Source: Ichthyophthirius multifiliis (lineage: Eukaryota; Ciliophora; Oligohymenophorea; Hymenostomatida). From it: a DNA stretch of 64,000 nucleotides. How positions within the stretch are numbered: the stretch's first letter is position 1; each line of letters starts with the position of its first letter. Below, piece after piece: positions 25,117 to 38,129 of the stretch. The translations under genes were made by a program, and so were the position numbers. The stretch spans positions 1-64,000 of the forward strand of contig NW_004086350.1 in assembly GCF_000220395.1 (NCBI RefSeq). Reading direction: 5' to 3'. The notes under the pieces are model-generated. The model made no database searches. It saw only the letters and a program-made list of their open reading frames with translations, and was not told the origin of the DNA.

Positions 25117-25480
25117 GTTATTATTAAAATATATCAAATTATTATTATTAAATGAAATGTAAAGGAAATAAATTAATTATTTCTTCATTTTATATATTAA
25201 AATTAATATTATTACTAAATAATCTATTATTATTATTATTATGATATTATATATTATTAAATTATAAATTTAATTTTTACAACTCTTATTAGTCAAATTA
25301 TAGTTCTTCTAACTATCCTAAGTATTATCCAAATTTTTAATTACCAAATTCTGTTTCATGCATTTGATAATCTTTTATTTGATTTTGGTTGAAATCGAAT
25401 ATTTCATTTTCTTGATAATCTATGTATTCTTATTTTTTTATGCTTTAACATTCAATGTTATTAAGATAGTTTTAGTTCAT
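24488..25480 (-). CDS. Unrecognised 330-aa protein with poly-Q tract
   Basis: One uninterrupted frame of 331 codons from ATG 25480 (MNQNYLNNIECQSIKKQ) to TGA 24490-24488 when TAA/TAG are Gln. The N-terminal third is Q/N-rich and ends in about 25 consecutive Gln (25127-25053), coded as TAA with a single CAA. The C-terminal half is ordered and less repetitive: FKMCKKINNDKNACRYITRQ, VIRSFVSQEFQNDVQQII, FFLSQIEIISGFKTLKHI, KFMKWYLKERYLRNLI and LHYIRNPLDWVENKK. The spacing of hydrophobics suggests an all-helical domain. I recognise no family. Its intact length in the reassigned code and non-repetitive C terminus argue that it is a real gene. Confidence 0.75.
25053..25127. repeat. (TTA)n trinucleotide repeat coding poly-Gln
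   Basis: About 25 copies on the plus strand; on the minus strand TAA codons in frame with the 330-aa gene. A single GTT/ATT change yields CAA at 25118-25120, which keeps the Gln. Confidence 0.85.
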
Positions 25481-26042
25481 TTTTTTTTCTCTTTTCTCTT
25501 TTAATTAATATTAATTTATTATATATTTTTTTATTTAATTAAGAATTTTTGTTTTTTTGTTTTTTTTTATTTTATTTTATTTTATTTTGTTTTTGTTTTT
25601 TTTGTTTTTTTTTTTCTTTTATATTTCGAATTATACATATAAATTCTTTTATTAATTTTAGTAATTAATCTATACTTAACTTACATAATTTATTTTGCCT
25701 TTTTTATTTTTGTATTTTATAGAAAAACTAAGTTAATAATATAATATTATTTTTTATTTTTTATTACACTATTTTTAATTATATTTAGTTAAGAAAAAAA
25801 TATTAAATAATGTAAACAAAAGTATATAAAAAAGTATAATATATTAAATAATATGTTAAAAATATTTAAAAAATTTATATATAAATATTAATAATTAAAA
25901 ATATTATTTTTTTTAAAAAAATTATATTTGAATAATTTAAACAAAATTTTAAATAAATAAATAAAAATTAAATATATTTATATTTTTGCAATAGACAATA
26001 GACAATAAAAAAATAATAGTGACCTATAACTATAAATAGAAT
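25481..26042. other. Intergenic AT-rich stretch
   Basis: T-rich, with TTTTATTTTATTTTG repeats near 25560-25615 directly upstream of the poly-Q gene start. A duplicated AATAGAC appears at 25990-26005. No coding signal. Confidence 0.5.
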
Positions 26043-27696
26043 TCATATATTCCATAATTCAAAATAACTAGGATCTTAATAAGGATCGTTAGTAAAAATA
26101 ATTGGTTTACAAATAATATAATCATCAAATTCTTATTCTATTTCCATTTTATCTTTATCAAATTCACTCATATTTATATTTAGTTCAGTAGGATTATCTC
26201 CTTTTCTATTTTTTCCTATTTAGAAAATTAAAAGAATAATAAAATAAAAAAATATACTTGAAGCTAATAATCTACTTCTAACATCTTTACTAACTTAATT
26301 AGTTTTTAAACATCTTTTAAGAATTTATATATTAACAGCTCCCATTTCACAATTAATTCTATAATTAAAATATTAATATATATATATAAATTTAAATGTA
26401 TATATATATATATTTATATAACTATTAATTTATATATTTATATATTTATTATATTAGAAACCCTTATATATCTCCTAAACTTTCCAAATATTCATTATCT
26501 TCATGTAATACTTTAATCAAAGCTTCTGCTCCTTCTACTCCTATTGGATTAAATGAAATATCTACCTCAAATAGTATTTGATTTATTTTCAAACAATCTG
26601 CTAGTTCAAATGCGAACGGATTTTTTAAATGGTTATGTGATAAATTTAGATGCGCTAGAGAGATATTATCTTTTAAGTTTTTAACGATATGAATACCTGA
26701 AATAGAATCTAAGGCATTATGCGATAGATCGAGTTTAATAAGTGTTTTATTTTTAAATAAGGCTTTTTTCAATGAGAATATTTATTCAAGATTTAAAAAA
26801 CAATACTAGAAATTTAACGCTGTGACATGCATTTTATCATTTTCAAGTGCATTTTGTATATTTAACATTGCGTTTTTAGTAATTTTGGAATCTATAATAG
26901 ATAAACTACTCAATGAGTTATTTTAAAACAATAATCTGGTTACATTTTCGCTCATAGAGTAGTTTTTGTTTTAATTTACGTCTTAAGTATTTACATCTAA
27001 GCATAAATGGTATAAATTATTTTATTTTTTCAGACCTTAAATTAAATGGGAAACTACAGTTTCATTATTGGAAAATAAATTTCTTGATAAATCTAAATAT
27101 TCAATTTGTGAAACTGAACTTTTTAATAAATTCGCAATTTATAAACAACCTTATTTCCCTATATTATTTCTTTAGAGATTTATTTTTTTTACATTCGCAA
27201 GATTGAATAGACATGTTAGTTCATCTATATAAGTATCATCTATGCCATTATTTTATAATATAATTGTATTTAAACATCTCATATCCACTATTGATTCTAG
27301 CAGTTCTTTTAAACCACTCTTTGTGAACTATTTAAAGGCAAAATTAGATAAATTTATCACTTCAATCATATGATTGGGATTAGAAGGATCGAAAGTAGTT
27401 TACATATTCAATTTTCCCTTCTTTTTTTATTCACCGGATATTTTTTAAGGTAAACCGAGTTGGAGTAAAGCCTAAAGAAATGTCTATTCTTTATTTTCTA
27501 ATTCTATTTAGTATTATTTTAGCTCTTCTTCACTTTAAAGTATTGGAGCATTGGATGTTTGTACATTTAAAAATTGTGATAATTATTAGGGAATATTGGC
27601 ATCGTGACCTGTTTAGTTTTTATATTAGTCTCTTAAATAATCGATTATTTTTTATTACTCAACTAATTGATGTTATAAATTTGTTAAATGTGACAT
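26043..27696 (-). CDS. Leucine-rich-repeat protein (RNase-inhibitor/NLR-type LRRs)
   Basis: Starts MSHLTNLQHQLVEQQK at 27696. A ~100-residue helical leader ends in DPSNPNHMIEVINLSNFAFK. LRRs of the 28-29-residue type follow, for example LNTIILQNNGIDDTYIDEL, VKKINLQRNNIGKQGCLQIA, IEYLDLSRNLFSNNE, LIKLDLSHNALDSISG, LAHLNLSHNHLKNPFAFELA and FEVDISFNPIGVEGAEAL. Two introns fit the frame exactly: 26359-26461 and 26216-26257. The acidic tail ends DPYQDPSYFELWNI at TGA 26045-26043. Such repeats act as protein-binding scaffolds; in ciliates many are ciliary or regulatory. No NACHT, TIR, kinase or signal peptide is present, so a specific role cannot be given. Confidence 0.85.
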
Positions 27697-27789
27697 TTTT
27701 TATATGTATTTATATTATATATTTAAATTTTTTATTTTATTATATATATGTTTTTTTCTTTTTATTATTATTTTTCAATATATAGTATT

Positions 27790-28202
27790 TTTTTTTTATA
27801 AATATGCTCATTTAAAAAACTTTTTTATATTGTTCTTTTCCATATAGTTTAAAAACTGCTATATTTGAATTATTAAGTCTCATTTTCATTAAAAAATCTT
27901 CGTTTTAAAATTCCATCTCGTTTATAATTTTGTAATTAAGTTAAAAAATATTCATTTCTTTAATTCGAAATTATGAAAATGGGGAAAAAAAAGATTAAGA
28001 ATCTTTAAAAATAATATACAAAACTCTCTTTTATATTTACTTTTTCACTTTTTAAAATAAATAAATCAATTTTATAAAATTTCTTAAGTTTAAAAAATAT
28101 TTTCTTTTTTATTTATTTTTTCAAAAGGCATGATGCTTAATTAAAAACAAAGCAAAATAAAATAAATTCAAAATTCTACCCTTTTTAATTTAATTATTCG
28201 AC
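27790..28202 (-). other. Possible small minus-strand gene
   Basis: ATG at 28202 opens MSNNQIKK, followed by a possible 45-nt intron. A more protein-like piece near 27905-27800 reads MEFQNEDFLMKMRLNNSNIA then VFKLYGKEQYKKV. The pieces need different frames and I could not find a satisfying splice. No family recognised; it may be non-coding. Confidence 0.25.
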
Positions 28203-29916
28203 ATGTTGGGATTTAAAAAGGTAGTTTTTATATTAAAAAGATATTATCTGCCTATATTATTATTTACTAGAATAGGTTTTAGTATTTAAAGTGATAAAAA
28301 AAGATTTTATGGGTAAAATCCATATATTATGAGATTTTAGGTTTGAAAATCAAAATTTGATATTAAATAAAAAAAAAAAAAGGGAAAAATTATTTAATAA
28401 ATTTGAGATTTTAAAAAAGGAAATATATTTATGGAAGAACTTATTTAAAACAAAGCTATAAAAGATTTCTAGTAAAAAAGCTTTTTTTTTTGAGATTTTT
28501 TAGTTTTTATTTTATTTTATTAGTATTCTTTTGGATTTTTAAAGTATATATAAGTCTTGTTTATTATAAAAAAGAAATATATATTTTACGGATTTTATTC
28601 AATATATTAGTGGAAAAATTTATATTTTTGTTGAAATAATAATTTGGTCTTTTTAGAGTAAAAATTAATTTTTATATCTGAGATATTAAAATTATTATTT
28701 ATCTAAATCGTTTTTTTTATGTATTTTTTTTATTTTGTTAAAAAAATTTTAAAAATAAATAAAAATAAAAACAATATGAAAATATAATATTTATAGCGGA
28801 ATTTTGAATATTTTTTTATACAATAAAAAATTAAATTAAGGATTATAATGATTATTATATTTTTAGACTTTATGTTTTAAAATTATAATTTTATACTTAT
28901 GTTTATTTTTTATTTAATATAATATATATTTCTTTTTATAAATAATGATTATATATCCTTTATTATGTAAATTAAATAATTTTCTAGTTTATTATTATTT
29001 ATTAATATATTAATTAATAATTTATAATTTTTATGTTTAGTCTATATTGATTATTTCTTTATTTTATATTATTATATTTTTTTTAATTTGAATAATGATA
29101 AAAATATTTAATTATATTTTTATTCTATATTTGATATATATATTTATTATAATATATATATAAATATATATATATATAAATATATTATTTTATTTTTAAT
29201 ATTTTTTTTATTTTGTAATTAATCTTTATTTATTTATATAGAATCTTCTTCTTTATATTTTTTCAATAAATTTTTGTCTATTTTTTATACTTTCTTGATT
29301 TTTGTTTTTTATTTATTTAAAGATAATTTATATTGTATTTTAAATTGTAATTTTTTTAAATTATTTTATTTATTTAGATTTAAAGTTTTTATTCTTAAAA
29401 ATGTATATTTTTAAATTGTTATTTTTTTTTTTTTTTTTTAATATATCTTTAAAGTTAATTAATTTTTATGTTTTTGATCTTTTTTTTTATAAAAAAAAGA
29501 ATTCTTTCTTAAAGATGACTTTTTTTTTTATTATCAAAAAAAAAATATTTAATTAAAAATTTCTATATTTATTCATTTTTTCCTTCTTCTTTTAGATATA
29601 TCAATGTTTTATTTTATTCTAAAAATGATCATTTAACCTAGTTTAAGTTTTATATTATTTTTAATAATTTTTAATTTATATATATACATTTTATATAGAT
29701 AGACTAAAATTCCTTTTTTCTTTTTTCCTTTTTTCTTATTATCCTATTTTTATTTTATTATTATTATCTTTAATTTCTCATTTTAATATATATGTTTTAT
29801 TGTTTTAATTTAAAAAGCTTTTGAAATTATAAACTTTATTTTAATATAAAATAATTATTTCTTCCACAAATAAAACATTATTTTTAAAATAATTTGATCT
29901 TTATTAAAAAAAATAC
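28203..29916. other. Gene-poor AT-rich block
   Basis: Short patches with more G near 28220-28480 do not give a coherent protein. The rest is poly-A/T with (AT)n near 29140-29185. Confidence 0.5.
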
Positions 29917-30355
29917 TCAAAATTTATCCGCTTATATCCACTAAAGGTAATATATTTTTTCTAAATAAATATTTCTTTTCTTATGTTTAAAATTATATTT
30001 ACTACATTTATAAAACATATTAGAAATATTTTTAGGATCTTCTATTCTAAAAATGGTTCTTTTTCGAAAATTATAAATTATTCGGGAAAACAAACATTCT
30101 CAAATAAGCCTTTTTTCATAAGCTAAAAAAATATATATTGTTTTCTATTTTATTTTATTTTTATTTAAATTAACTTGATTATTCTGACTTTTAAAAAACT
30201 ATATTACCAATATAAAAAATAAATTATATTATTATTTTTATTATTATTCCAGGACTTATTTGAATTATATAGGGTCTGGGCTTTGACTAAAGAAATAATT
30301 TCTGGATGAATTTTAGTCTTTGTGATAGATTATACTTTTTATTAATATAAATAAA
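29917..30355 (-). CDS. Fragmentary unrecognised gene (C-terminal part)
   Basis: Two protein-like exons. The upstream one reads HKDQNSSRNYFFSQSPDPIQ then FKQVLEQQQ. After an acceptor-like TTTTTTTAG comes LMKKGLFENVCFPEQFIIF and EKEPFLEQKILKIF. A 26-nt GT-AG segment (GTAGTAAATA...CATAAG) may be removed, after which the frame runs KRNIYLEKIYYLQWIQADKF to TGA 29919-29917. The 5' end and start codon are not found, and the join between the two main exons is not established. Composition is unlike the flanking DNA, which supports a real gene. No family recognised. Confidence 0.4.
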
Positions 30356-30972
30356 AATGTATAATGCTGTTTAATAAGTAAAAAATTCTATAAAAAGATC
30401 AATGTATTATTTTATTATATACTTATTTCTTATTTTTTATAAATTATAAATTTATATTTTATACTATTTAAAAATGTATTAATTTTTTCTTTTTACTTTA
30501 AATCATTTTTAAAGAAATATTTATGAAGATTTATTTTATATTTTCTATTTAATTTTATCTATAATTCCTTGATTATGTTATTTAGGAATTATCTTTATTT
30601 ATTAAATTTCTAAATATTTTTTATTTAGTTTTATTCATTAACTATTAAGAATTCTTTCTATATATTATTATATGATTTTTTTTTTTTTTAATTGAATATT
30701 TAAAATAGTATTTGATAATAAATAAATATTTAAGTATATTTTAAAAAATTAATTTTTATATAAGCTATTATTAATTTTATTTTTAAATACATTTTATATA
30801 TATATATATGTATATATAAATATTTTATTAAATCATTTTTAATATATTTTTGTTTGTTTTTTTATTAAATAATTATATGTTTAATTTAATATTATTTTTT
30901 AAATAAAATTGAAAATTATAATAAATATTATGTTAATTAGTATAAACTTATAGAATATTTTATAACAATATA

Positions 30973-31004
<32 letters not shown>

Positions 31005-32280
31005 TATTATTTAAATATAATTTTTTCATTTTATATAATAACTTCTTAAAATTAAAGATTAAAAATATTTTTATTTTAAATAATAAGTAAAAATTTAAAA
31101 ACTGATAAGAAAATATGTAATTTAAATAATAAAAAAATAATAATAGACAAAAAAATAATATATATATATTTAAATAAACATAGGCTGATAATTATTAATA
31201 AATAAAATAAATAAATAATTTATAATAAATTTGATTTTAAAAAAAAAAATTATAAAATAAATTAAATTAAATGAAGAAACATAATAGTTATGTTATCCTC
31301 ATTTAACAAATATTTTCATTTTATTTTAAAAATTATTTTTATTTTAAGCTATTAAACAAAATTTATAATAGCTTTTTAGATTTCAGATTTTTATAATAAT
31401 TAATATAAGATTTTTTTAATATTAATTTTAAAAATTTATGTTTAAAAAACTTGGCTAATTTTAATACAAGAATAAATTTTAATTTTTAGTAGTTTTATGC
31501 AATAAAGTAAATATTTTTTTTTATAAATTATAAAATTATAAAAATATACAAATATTTATAATTTTATATATACTTATTTTTAAAATATAAATATATTCTT
31601 ATATTGTATCACTATATTATTAATATTATTTATAAATTATATTAAGTAAATTTATTATAATTTTATATTTTTATATTTTTTTAAAAATAAAAAATAATTA
31701 AATTAATTTATTATATATTTTATTATTTATTACTGATATTATTTAATAATATAAAAAAAATAATAATTTTTTTTAATTAATTAAAACTTATTATAAAATT
31801 TTATATATATTAGATTTTTATATAATATATTTAATTCATTATTATTATATATTATTTTTTCAAAATTAATAAGTAAGATATAAACAAATAATTATATATT
31901 TTATATAATTTTATTATATTAAAATATTTATTAATTAATTAATTAATTTTTACTTTTTTTATTATTTTATAATTCAATATACTTTATTAAATAATACTTA
32001 AGTTTAAATATTATTACATTAAATAATATTTTTTAAAAATTTATACTTTTATTATTAAGTAATTATTTTATTTTTATTTTTTTATTCATATATAAAATAT
32101 ATTTACTATATAATTAATATATTATTTCAATTTTTAATTTCTTTATCTATAAAAGATATAAATATTATATATTTTTTTTATTATATATAATTATTATATA
32201 ATTAATAATATAAAATAATTATAAAAAAAAGTAAGAGTATTTCTTTTTATTAGCTAAATTATATTTATAATTATTAAAAA
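30356..32280. other. 1.9-kb AT-only region
   Basis: Nearly pure A/T on both strands, including (AT)n near 30800 and 30970-31000. No coding or RNA signal. Confidence 0.6.
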
Positions 32281-33066
32281 ATGAATGTTAATTAATAGAA
32301 AAAAGTATTTTTTAATTAAGCGTTGCCTAATTAAGTAAATCAGCAAATTGATATTGATAAAAAAGATATTTAAAAGTAAATGCAAATATATATTAAAAAA
32401 AAATCAAACAAATAATTATTTTGAAACTAAATATAGTTAGCAACACATTTCTTATTAAAAGAATGAATTAAATTAATTTTAAAATAAGTAATAATTTATG
32501 CAATACTATAATTAATTTTAATAATAATAAAATTAATATTATTAATAGCAATAATAGCAATAATAATAATAAAATAATTAATTAAATTAGTAATAACAAC
32601 AGTAATAACAGTAATAAATAACAAAAAATGATTCGATGAATAGTTTGAATAAATTAAATTTAAATAATAATGATTGTGTTTAAATAAATTCAATTAAAGG
32701 AAATGTTAAAAATACGTATATCAAGAAAATATCTTCTTTAATGAAAATAAATAAAAGCGCGAATAACTTAATACATTAAAAAATGTATTTATTAAAAAAA
32801 ATATATAAAAATATTTGAATTTTATTATTAAAATAAAAAGAATAAAATAAGAAATAAAAGAAAGTGAAGATGATGATGATAATTCTTATTCAAAATCTTA
32901 TGAATAAAAAGGGGATGATTCAAACGAAAATAAAAGACTAAAAAAAATAGAGAGTCAGCAAGAAATTCAAGGTAAAGAAAGAAAATTTATATAGATTTAT
33001 TGGAGAAAAAAGTAAAATATATATAAAAAAATATATATATATGTAAATATATATAAATACATATAT

Positions 33067-33118
<52 letters not shown>

Positions 33119-34637
33119 TTTATTTTTTTAAAATAATAATAGGTTAGTACATTAAATAATGAAATCGATGATATTTGTATTCTTATTGAAAAAAATTAAT
33201 AATCAATTTAAAGTATTATATCTTAAAATCCATCTGTATTATTTTTAATAAAATAAGAATACAAAATTTAAATTCATATATATTATTAAAATAAAAGCTT
33301 TCTAGTTTAGTTTAAGTCAGATTTAGTTACATAGAAAAAATATAAAAACTTATTTAAGATAAAATTCTGAATGAGGATTAATTAAATTTATTATGTGATT
33401 CCTTTAGAGTATTTAATATATATATATTTTTTTTTTTTATAATTAAAATTTTAAAAGCTTAGATTAGGAGCTACTGGAAAAACAAGATTATATGCATTAA
33501 ATATATTTTTTAATTTTCTTTATAACGCATTTTTAGAAAACAATTATTAATATTTTTTATATGGATACGATATAAATACAAATAATAATAATAATGGTTT
33601 AAAATTATATAATTTAAAATTTTATTAAAATATATTTATTTAAATAGTTGAAATATAAGATAATGAGTTTAATAAATATGTTGAAATTTTCAAAAATATA
33701 GTAGAATTACCAGATAATGATAATTAAATATATTGTGCACTTCCAACATTAAGAAAATTAATCGAATAAAGATCTTAATTTAAAAGGTTAAATATAAAAA
33801 CAAATTTCAATAATAATTAAAAAATATAAAGTATATACAAAGAAATGAAAAGTTTATAATAGCAGTTTTATTAAAGAGCTAATAATATAGAAATTTTAAT
33901 TGATAAAATATGCCCTTTATTATCAGTAATTTAAACTGGAAAATTAATAAATTCAATTGAAAAAGTAAAAAATAAATAAAAATAAATATATTTATGTATT
34001 TTATAAAATAAAGTAACGATAATAATAATAACTATCTTATATAAAACCAAAATATAATGTATAATAATAACAATAATATTAATAATAATATATGAATAAT
34101 AATTCAAATAATAATACATTAGTTAAATAAAATTAATAAATAAATAATCAAAATTATCATAATCAATTTTAAATGATAAACCCAAACGTTAATTAAAATT
34201 AATAATTGGCTGTTTTAAATAATATTTTGTGTGCAAATGGAAATTAATAATGGTTGCATTAACCGAACAGTAATTTGATAAAATAAAATATTGATTTGGG
34301 TTCAGATAATAATATACCTACTCATCATTAAATTACCTAAGATGATTCAATGTACCATTAATATTAATTTAGAATGAATTATCAAATGTACCCTTAATTT
34401 AATATATAAAATTTACCAAATAGTATGTATTATTAACCTAATTCAAATTAACAATTTTATTCTAATTAATAAAACCCATTCTAAATGTATGAATTTATTG
34501 GCGGAGGTTAGTAAAAGGATGATAAAGATGAACCTATACACTTACATTAAATTACTGGTAGTAATTAATAATTAGGAATTGTTAATGAATAATAATATTA
34601 TTAGTATGATACTATATAAAAGAAAAGAAAAGCCTGA
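32281..34637 (+). CDS. Q/N-rich protein with a conserved helical core, unrecognised
   Basis: ATG 32281 opens MNVNQQKKVFFNQ. Poly-Q/N sequence follows, then NCVQINSIKGNVKNTYIKK-like sequence and an acidic patch (KESEDDDDNSYSKSYEQKGD). An intron at about 32972-33140 is full of (AT)n. The core holds LNNEIDDICILIEKNQQ, LIQDKILNEDQLNLLCDSFR, then after another intron RLGATGKTRLYALNIFFNF, VEIFKNIVELPDNDNQIYCA and ANNIEILIDKICPLLSVI. The tail is Q/N/P-rich (HHQITQDDSMYHQYQF, MYEFIGGGQQKDDKDEP) and ends in basic QKKRKA at TGA 34635-34637. Two A-runs (near 32393-32403 and 33343-33348) need one-base shifts. It has the look of a nuclear regulatory protein with prion-like tails, but that is inference. 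Confidence 0.6.
33050..33112. repeat. (AT)n inside intron of Q/N-rich gene
   Basis: Alternating AT tract between the exon ending IESQQEIQ and the exon beginning near 33145. Confidence 0.8.
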
Positions 34638-34740
34638 TAAAATAAATTAATTATTAAACTTTATATTTTATTTTATTTATATAATACAATTATATAGATT
34701 TTTTTTTTTTTTTAATATAAAAATAAAATTAAAATGAGCT

Positions 34741-35403
34741 TCATAATAAATTTAAATAAACTAATTATGATTATTTACATATAAAATCTAAATATTCATT
34801 TAATTCTTTTTATTTTTTATCAACTTTACACATAAGTTTACCTTTAAAATTTAAAGAATGTAATAAATCTTATAATTATATATTTATTTTGATATTATTT
34901 TATCTAAAAATAAAAATAAAAAATATATAAATAGAAAATAAATAAAATAAAAATAAGAAATTTCCAGATGCATTTATTTAAAATAATTATATCTAGCCAT
35001 TTCTATAGTTTTAATATATATATTTATTTTTTTAATACAGTTTCCAATATAAATTATTTTATAGTTATATAATTAATGTTTTTTTTTATATGTATATTTT
35101 ATTTTAAATAAAATAAAATTTATTTATTATTATTATTATTTATTTTTATTAATAATTATGTAATTTTTCTTCATTTATTAAAAGTCTTATTTCCATAAAT
35201 TAAAATAACTTAGTCAAAATTTTATGTATTCTAATTACTTAAGCTTTTTTTTTAATTTCTATAATGTTTTACTTGCATTTTTTTCTTATATTATTATTAG
35301 AGATATTATTTATAATTATAGCATTAATATTTCTTTAATTAAGTAATAACTTATCTTTTTTCTTCACTTATAGACTCTATTATTCAATATTATTAAAACT
35401 CAT
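34741..35403 (-). CDS. Possible 220-aa basic protein, unrecognised
   Basis: A single 221-codon frame in the ciliate code from ATG 35403 (MSFNNIEQQSLQVKKKDKL) to TGA 34743-34741. The N-terminal part is basic and helical (KKCKQNIIEIKKKAQVIRIH, KLFQFMEIRLLINEEKL). The C-terminal part reads RNGQIQLFQINASGN, a Phe/Ile-rich segment that may be an unspliced intron or a membrane span, then LQDLLHSLNFKGKLMCKVDK. TGA is rare in such AT-rich DNA, so open length alone is weak evidence. No family recognised. Confidence 0.4.
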
Positions 35404-36866
35404 TGTTTTTTACCTTTATTATTTTTTAATTATCTATTGATTTTTTTATTTTAAATGTTTAGAAAGTTTTGGAAAGAAAATAATATATTTAAGAAAATTC
35501 TAACTAAAGAAAAAATCTTTTTTTTTATAATACTTTTTTTTTTACACTAATTAAAAATTTAATGTATTTTGTTTGAATTTTAAAAATAACATAGAGTATT
35601 TGCATATTTGGAAAATAAATATAGGCTAAATAGAACATAATATATTTTAACTTAAATTTATAAATTTAATTCTTAGAAAAATAAGTAATACAGTTAATAT
35701 AAACTAATAAATTATTTATAATATAATAAAATATAAAAATAAAGTATTTTTAAATATAAATTTGTAAATCAAGTATTTCTATATATTTAAATTGTTTAAA
35801 ATATTACCGAATAAAATAATAATATTTATGTCTTATTTTATATAATCATATAAATTATATTAATAAGATTTTTTAAGATTTTTTTTTTATAAAAATATTT
35901 AGATTAATTTTTTTTATTAACTAAAAAATAAAAAATAAAGTTTTAAAATATTAAATATTTATTATACTATTAATACTGAAAATTATAATGCTAATTTATT
36001 TTTAAAAAAAATATCTTATATATTTTTTTAAAATAATACAATAAATACAATTATTTATAAATATTTATACATTTAAGAGTAACTTTGTAAATATTTTTCT
36101 TTAAAATATTATAAAAATATTAATTATTTATAAAATTATAAATATTTTATATTATTCAGATTGTTTCTATTTAAAATTTGTGAAATATAAAATGAAAAAC
36201 TTATTTAATAAAATATTTATCTAACTTTTTTATATAAAAATAAAAAATATATATAAATAATGGAATAATTTATATAAATATAATATATTTTAATAATTAA
36301 AAATATTTTAATGTATGTTTTAATTATATTATAAATTAAATTTTTATAAATAATTTATAACTAAAGCCAGTCTTAAAAAATTATTTGTTTAATAAATGTT
36401 AATATAAAATTTAAAATTTGGATAGACATAATTATTATATAAAAAAATAAATATATAAATATGAATATGATATATATATATATATATATTTAATATTTAT
36501 TATTAATTTAAATTATTTGTATAAATTGACAAATCTATTTTATTTTATTTTTCTATTAATTAAAATATTGTAGAAAAATATAATTACTTTTATTTTTAAT
36601 TTATATATATCTTTAATTATATACATATATATTTTTATACTTTTTATACTTATTAATATATATTTAATTCTATAATATTTTATTTTATAAAGTATTTTTT
36701 ATAAAAATATTTAAAATAATATTAATTTTGTTTTTTTTTAATTAATACAAATTTTCTTAAAAATATTTACGCACAAATTATATAAATAAAATATAATATA
36801 TATATATATATATTAATTTTTTTCAATATTTTAATTATATCAAAAATATTAATTTTTATAATTTTT
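35404..36866. other. AT-rich intergenic block
   Basis: No coherent reading on either strand; (AT)n near 36470-36490. Confidence 0.55.
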
Positions 36867-37768
36867 TCATTAATAATATTTTTTATTTAATTTATTTTAA
36901 ATTAGAATATTTTTTATTTCTTATATTTAATTTTAATTTTAATTTTTTATTATGTTTATTTATTTATAGTCTTAACTATTTTTTCTATCTTTTTTTATAA
37001 AATCTTCTTTATTTTTAATAATAATATTATGATTAAAAACATTTTAATTATCTTCTTATATTTAATTCGAACTCATATAATTTTAATATTTTAAAATTTG
37101 TTTTATGCTTTTTAAAGAATCTATTACTTTTATAGAAATATTTTAAGCAATTTATTTTATATTAATAAGATTTTAATTTTCATTTATTAAAATATTATAT
37201 ATGTCTTATTCTAATTTATTTTTATAATCTGTATATAAATTATTATATTCTTATTTTATGTTTATTTCTTCTTTCATTTTATTTTTTTCTTGCTATTCTT
37301 TTATTATTTACTATACTTCTGGAGATAAAAGATGGGAATTTTTATCAAATTTATTAGATTTTTATATATTATTATTATATTCTTATTATATATTATTATT
37401 ATTATTTTATTAATTTTTATTTTTGAAATAATCATGTACTTTTTATATGCTTGAATTTTCTGTTTAAAAATATTTATTTCTTTATGTACTTTATATATTA
37501 GGGATTATTAATTATTAATTTAATTAAATTTATCTGTCTGTATTTTACTGAATTTATTATTATATTTTTGTATTTATTATATTTTAGATTTTGTTTTCTT
37601 TATTTTCTTAATTTTATTAATTATTTAAATATGCCTAAGGTATATAATGAGTAGAAAAACACTTCCTTTCTTTATTTATTATTGGTTAACTTTTTGATGT
37701 ATTTTTTTTTTAAATATTATTATGTTTTTAATTTTTTACTTATTTGATTATTTTTTATTTGAATACAT
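36867..37768 (-). CDS. Q/N-rich coiled-coil protein
   Basis: One frame reads from about 37740 (KERKCFSTHYIPQAYLNNQQ) through a Gln/Asn/Ile/Lys-rich stretch to a clearly protein-like middle: KFDKNSHLLSPEVQQIIKEQ, KNKMKEEINIKQEYNNLYTD, QIAQNISIKVIDSLKSIKQI, and ends with a TGA at 36869-36867. Leu/Ile spacing is coiled-coil like. The start is unclear: ATG 37768 is in another frame, so either a small intron or a slightly different 5' end exists. No named domain; function unknown. Confidence 0.5.
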
Positions 37769-38129
37769 TTTTTTTATAAATTATTTAACAATATTTTTTT
37801 AAATATACTAAATATTTATTTATTGTATTTTTTTATTATAAATAAATAAAATATATTAGCATATAAATATATTAATATAAAATATTATATATTATTTTCT
37901 AAATTTTAAAGATTATATAAATAAAAAAATTATATTATAATTGTAAAAAAATATAAATATTAATAAACAAGTATAAATAGAGATATATTTATAAAAAAAT
38001 ATATCATAATTTTTAAATTTTAACATTTTAATTTAATATTTTTTGCATTTCTATAGATATTATATTCTTTTAATTAGCACTAAAAAATCATTAATAATAA
38101 AAATATGAAAAAAAAAAATTACAAATCTT

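Noticed and set aside
26464-26772. 102-codon LRR ORF as a complete small protein
   Set aside because: It is only the part of the LRR gene lacking in-frame TAA/TAG; repeats continue on both sides in the ciliate code.
27480-27785. 101-codon plus-strand ORF with membrane-like composition
   Set aside because: It is antisense to the 5' exon of the LRR gene; hydrophobic composition comes from T-rich antisense DNA.
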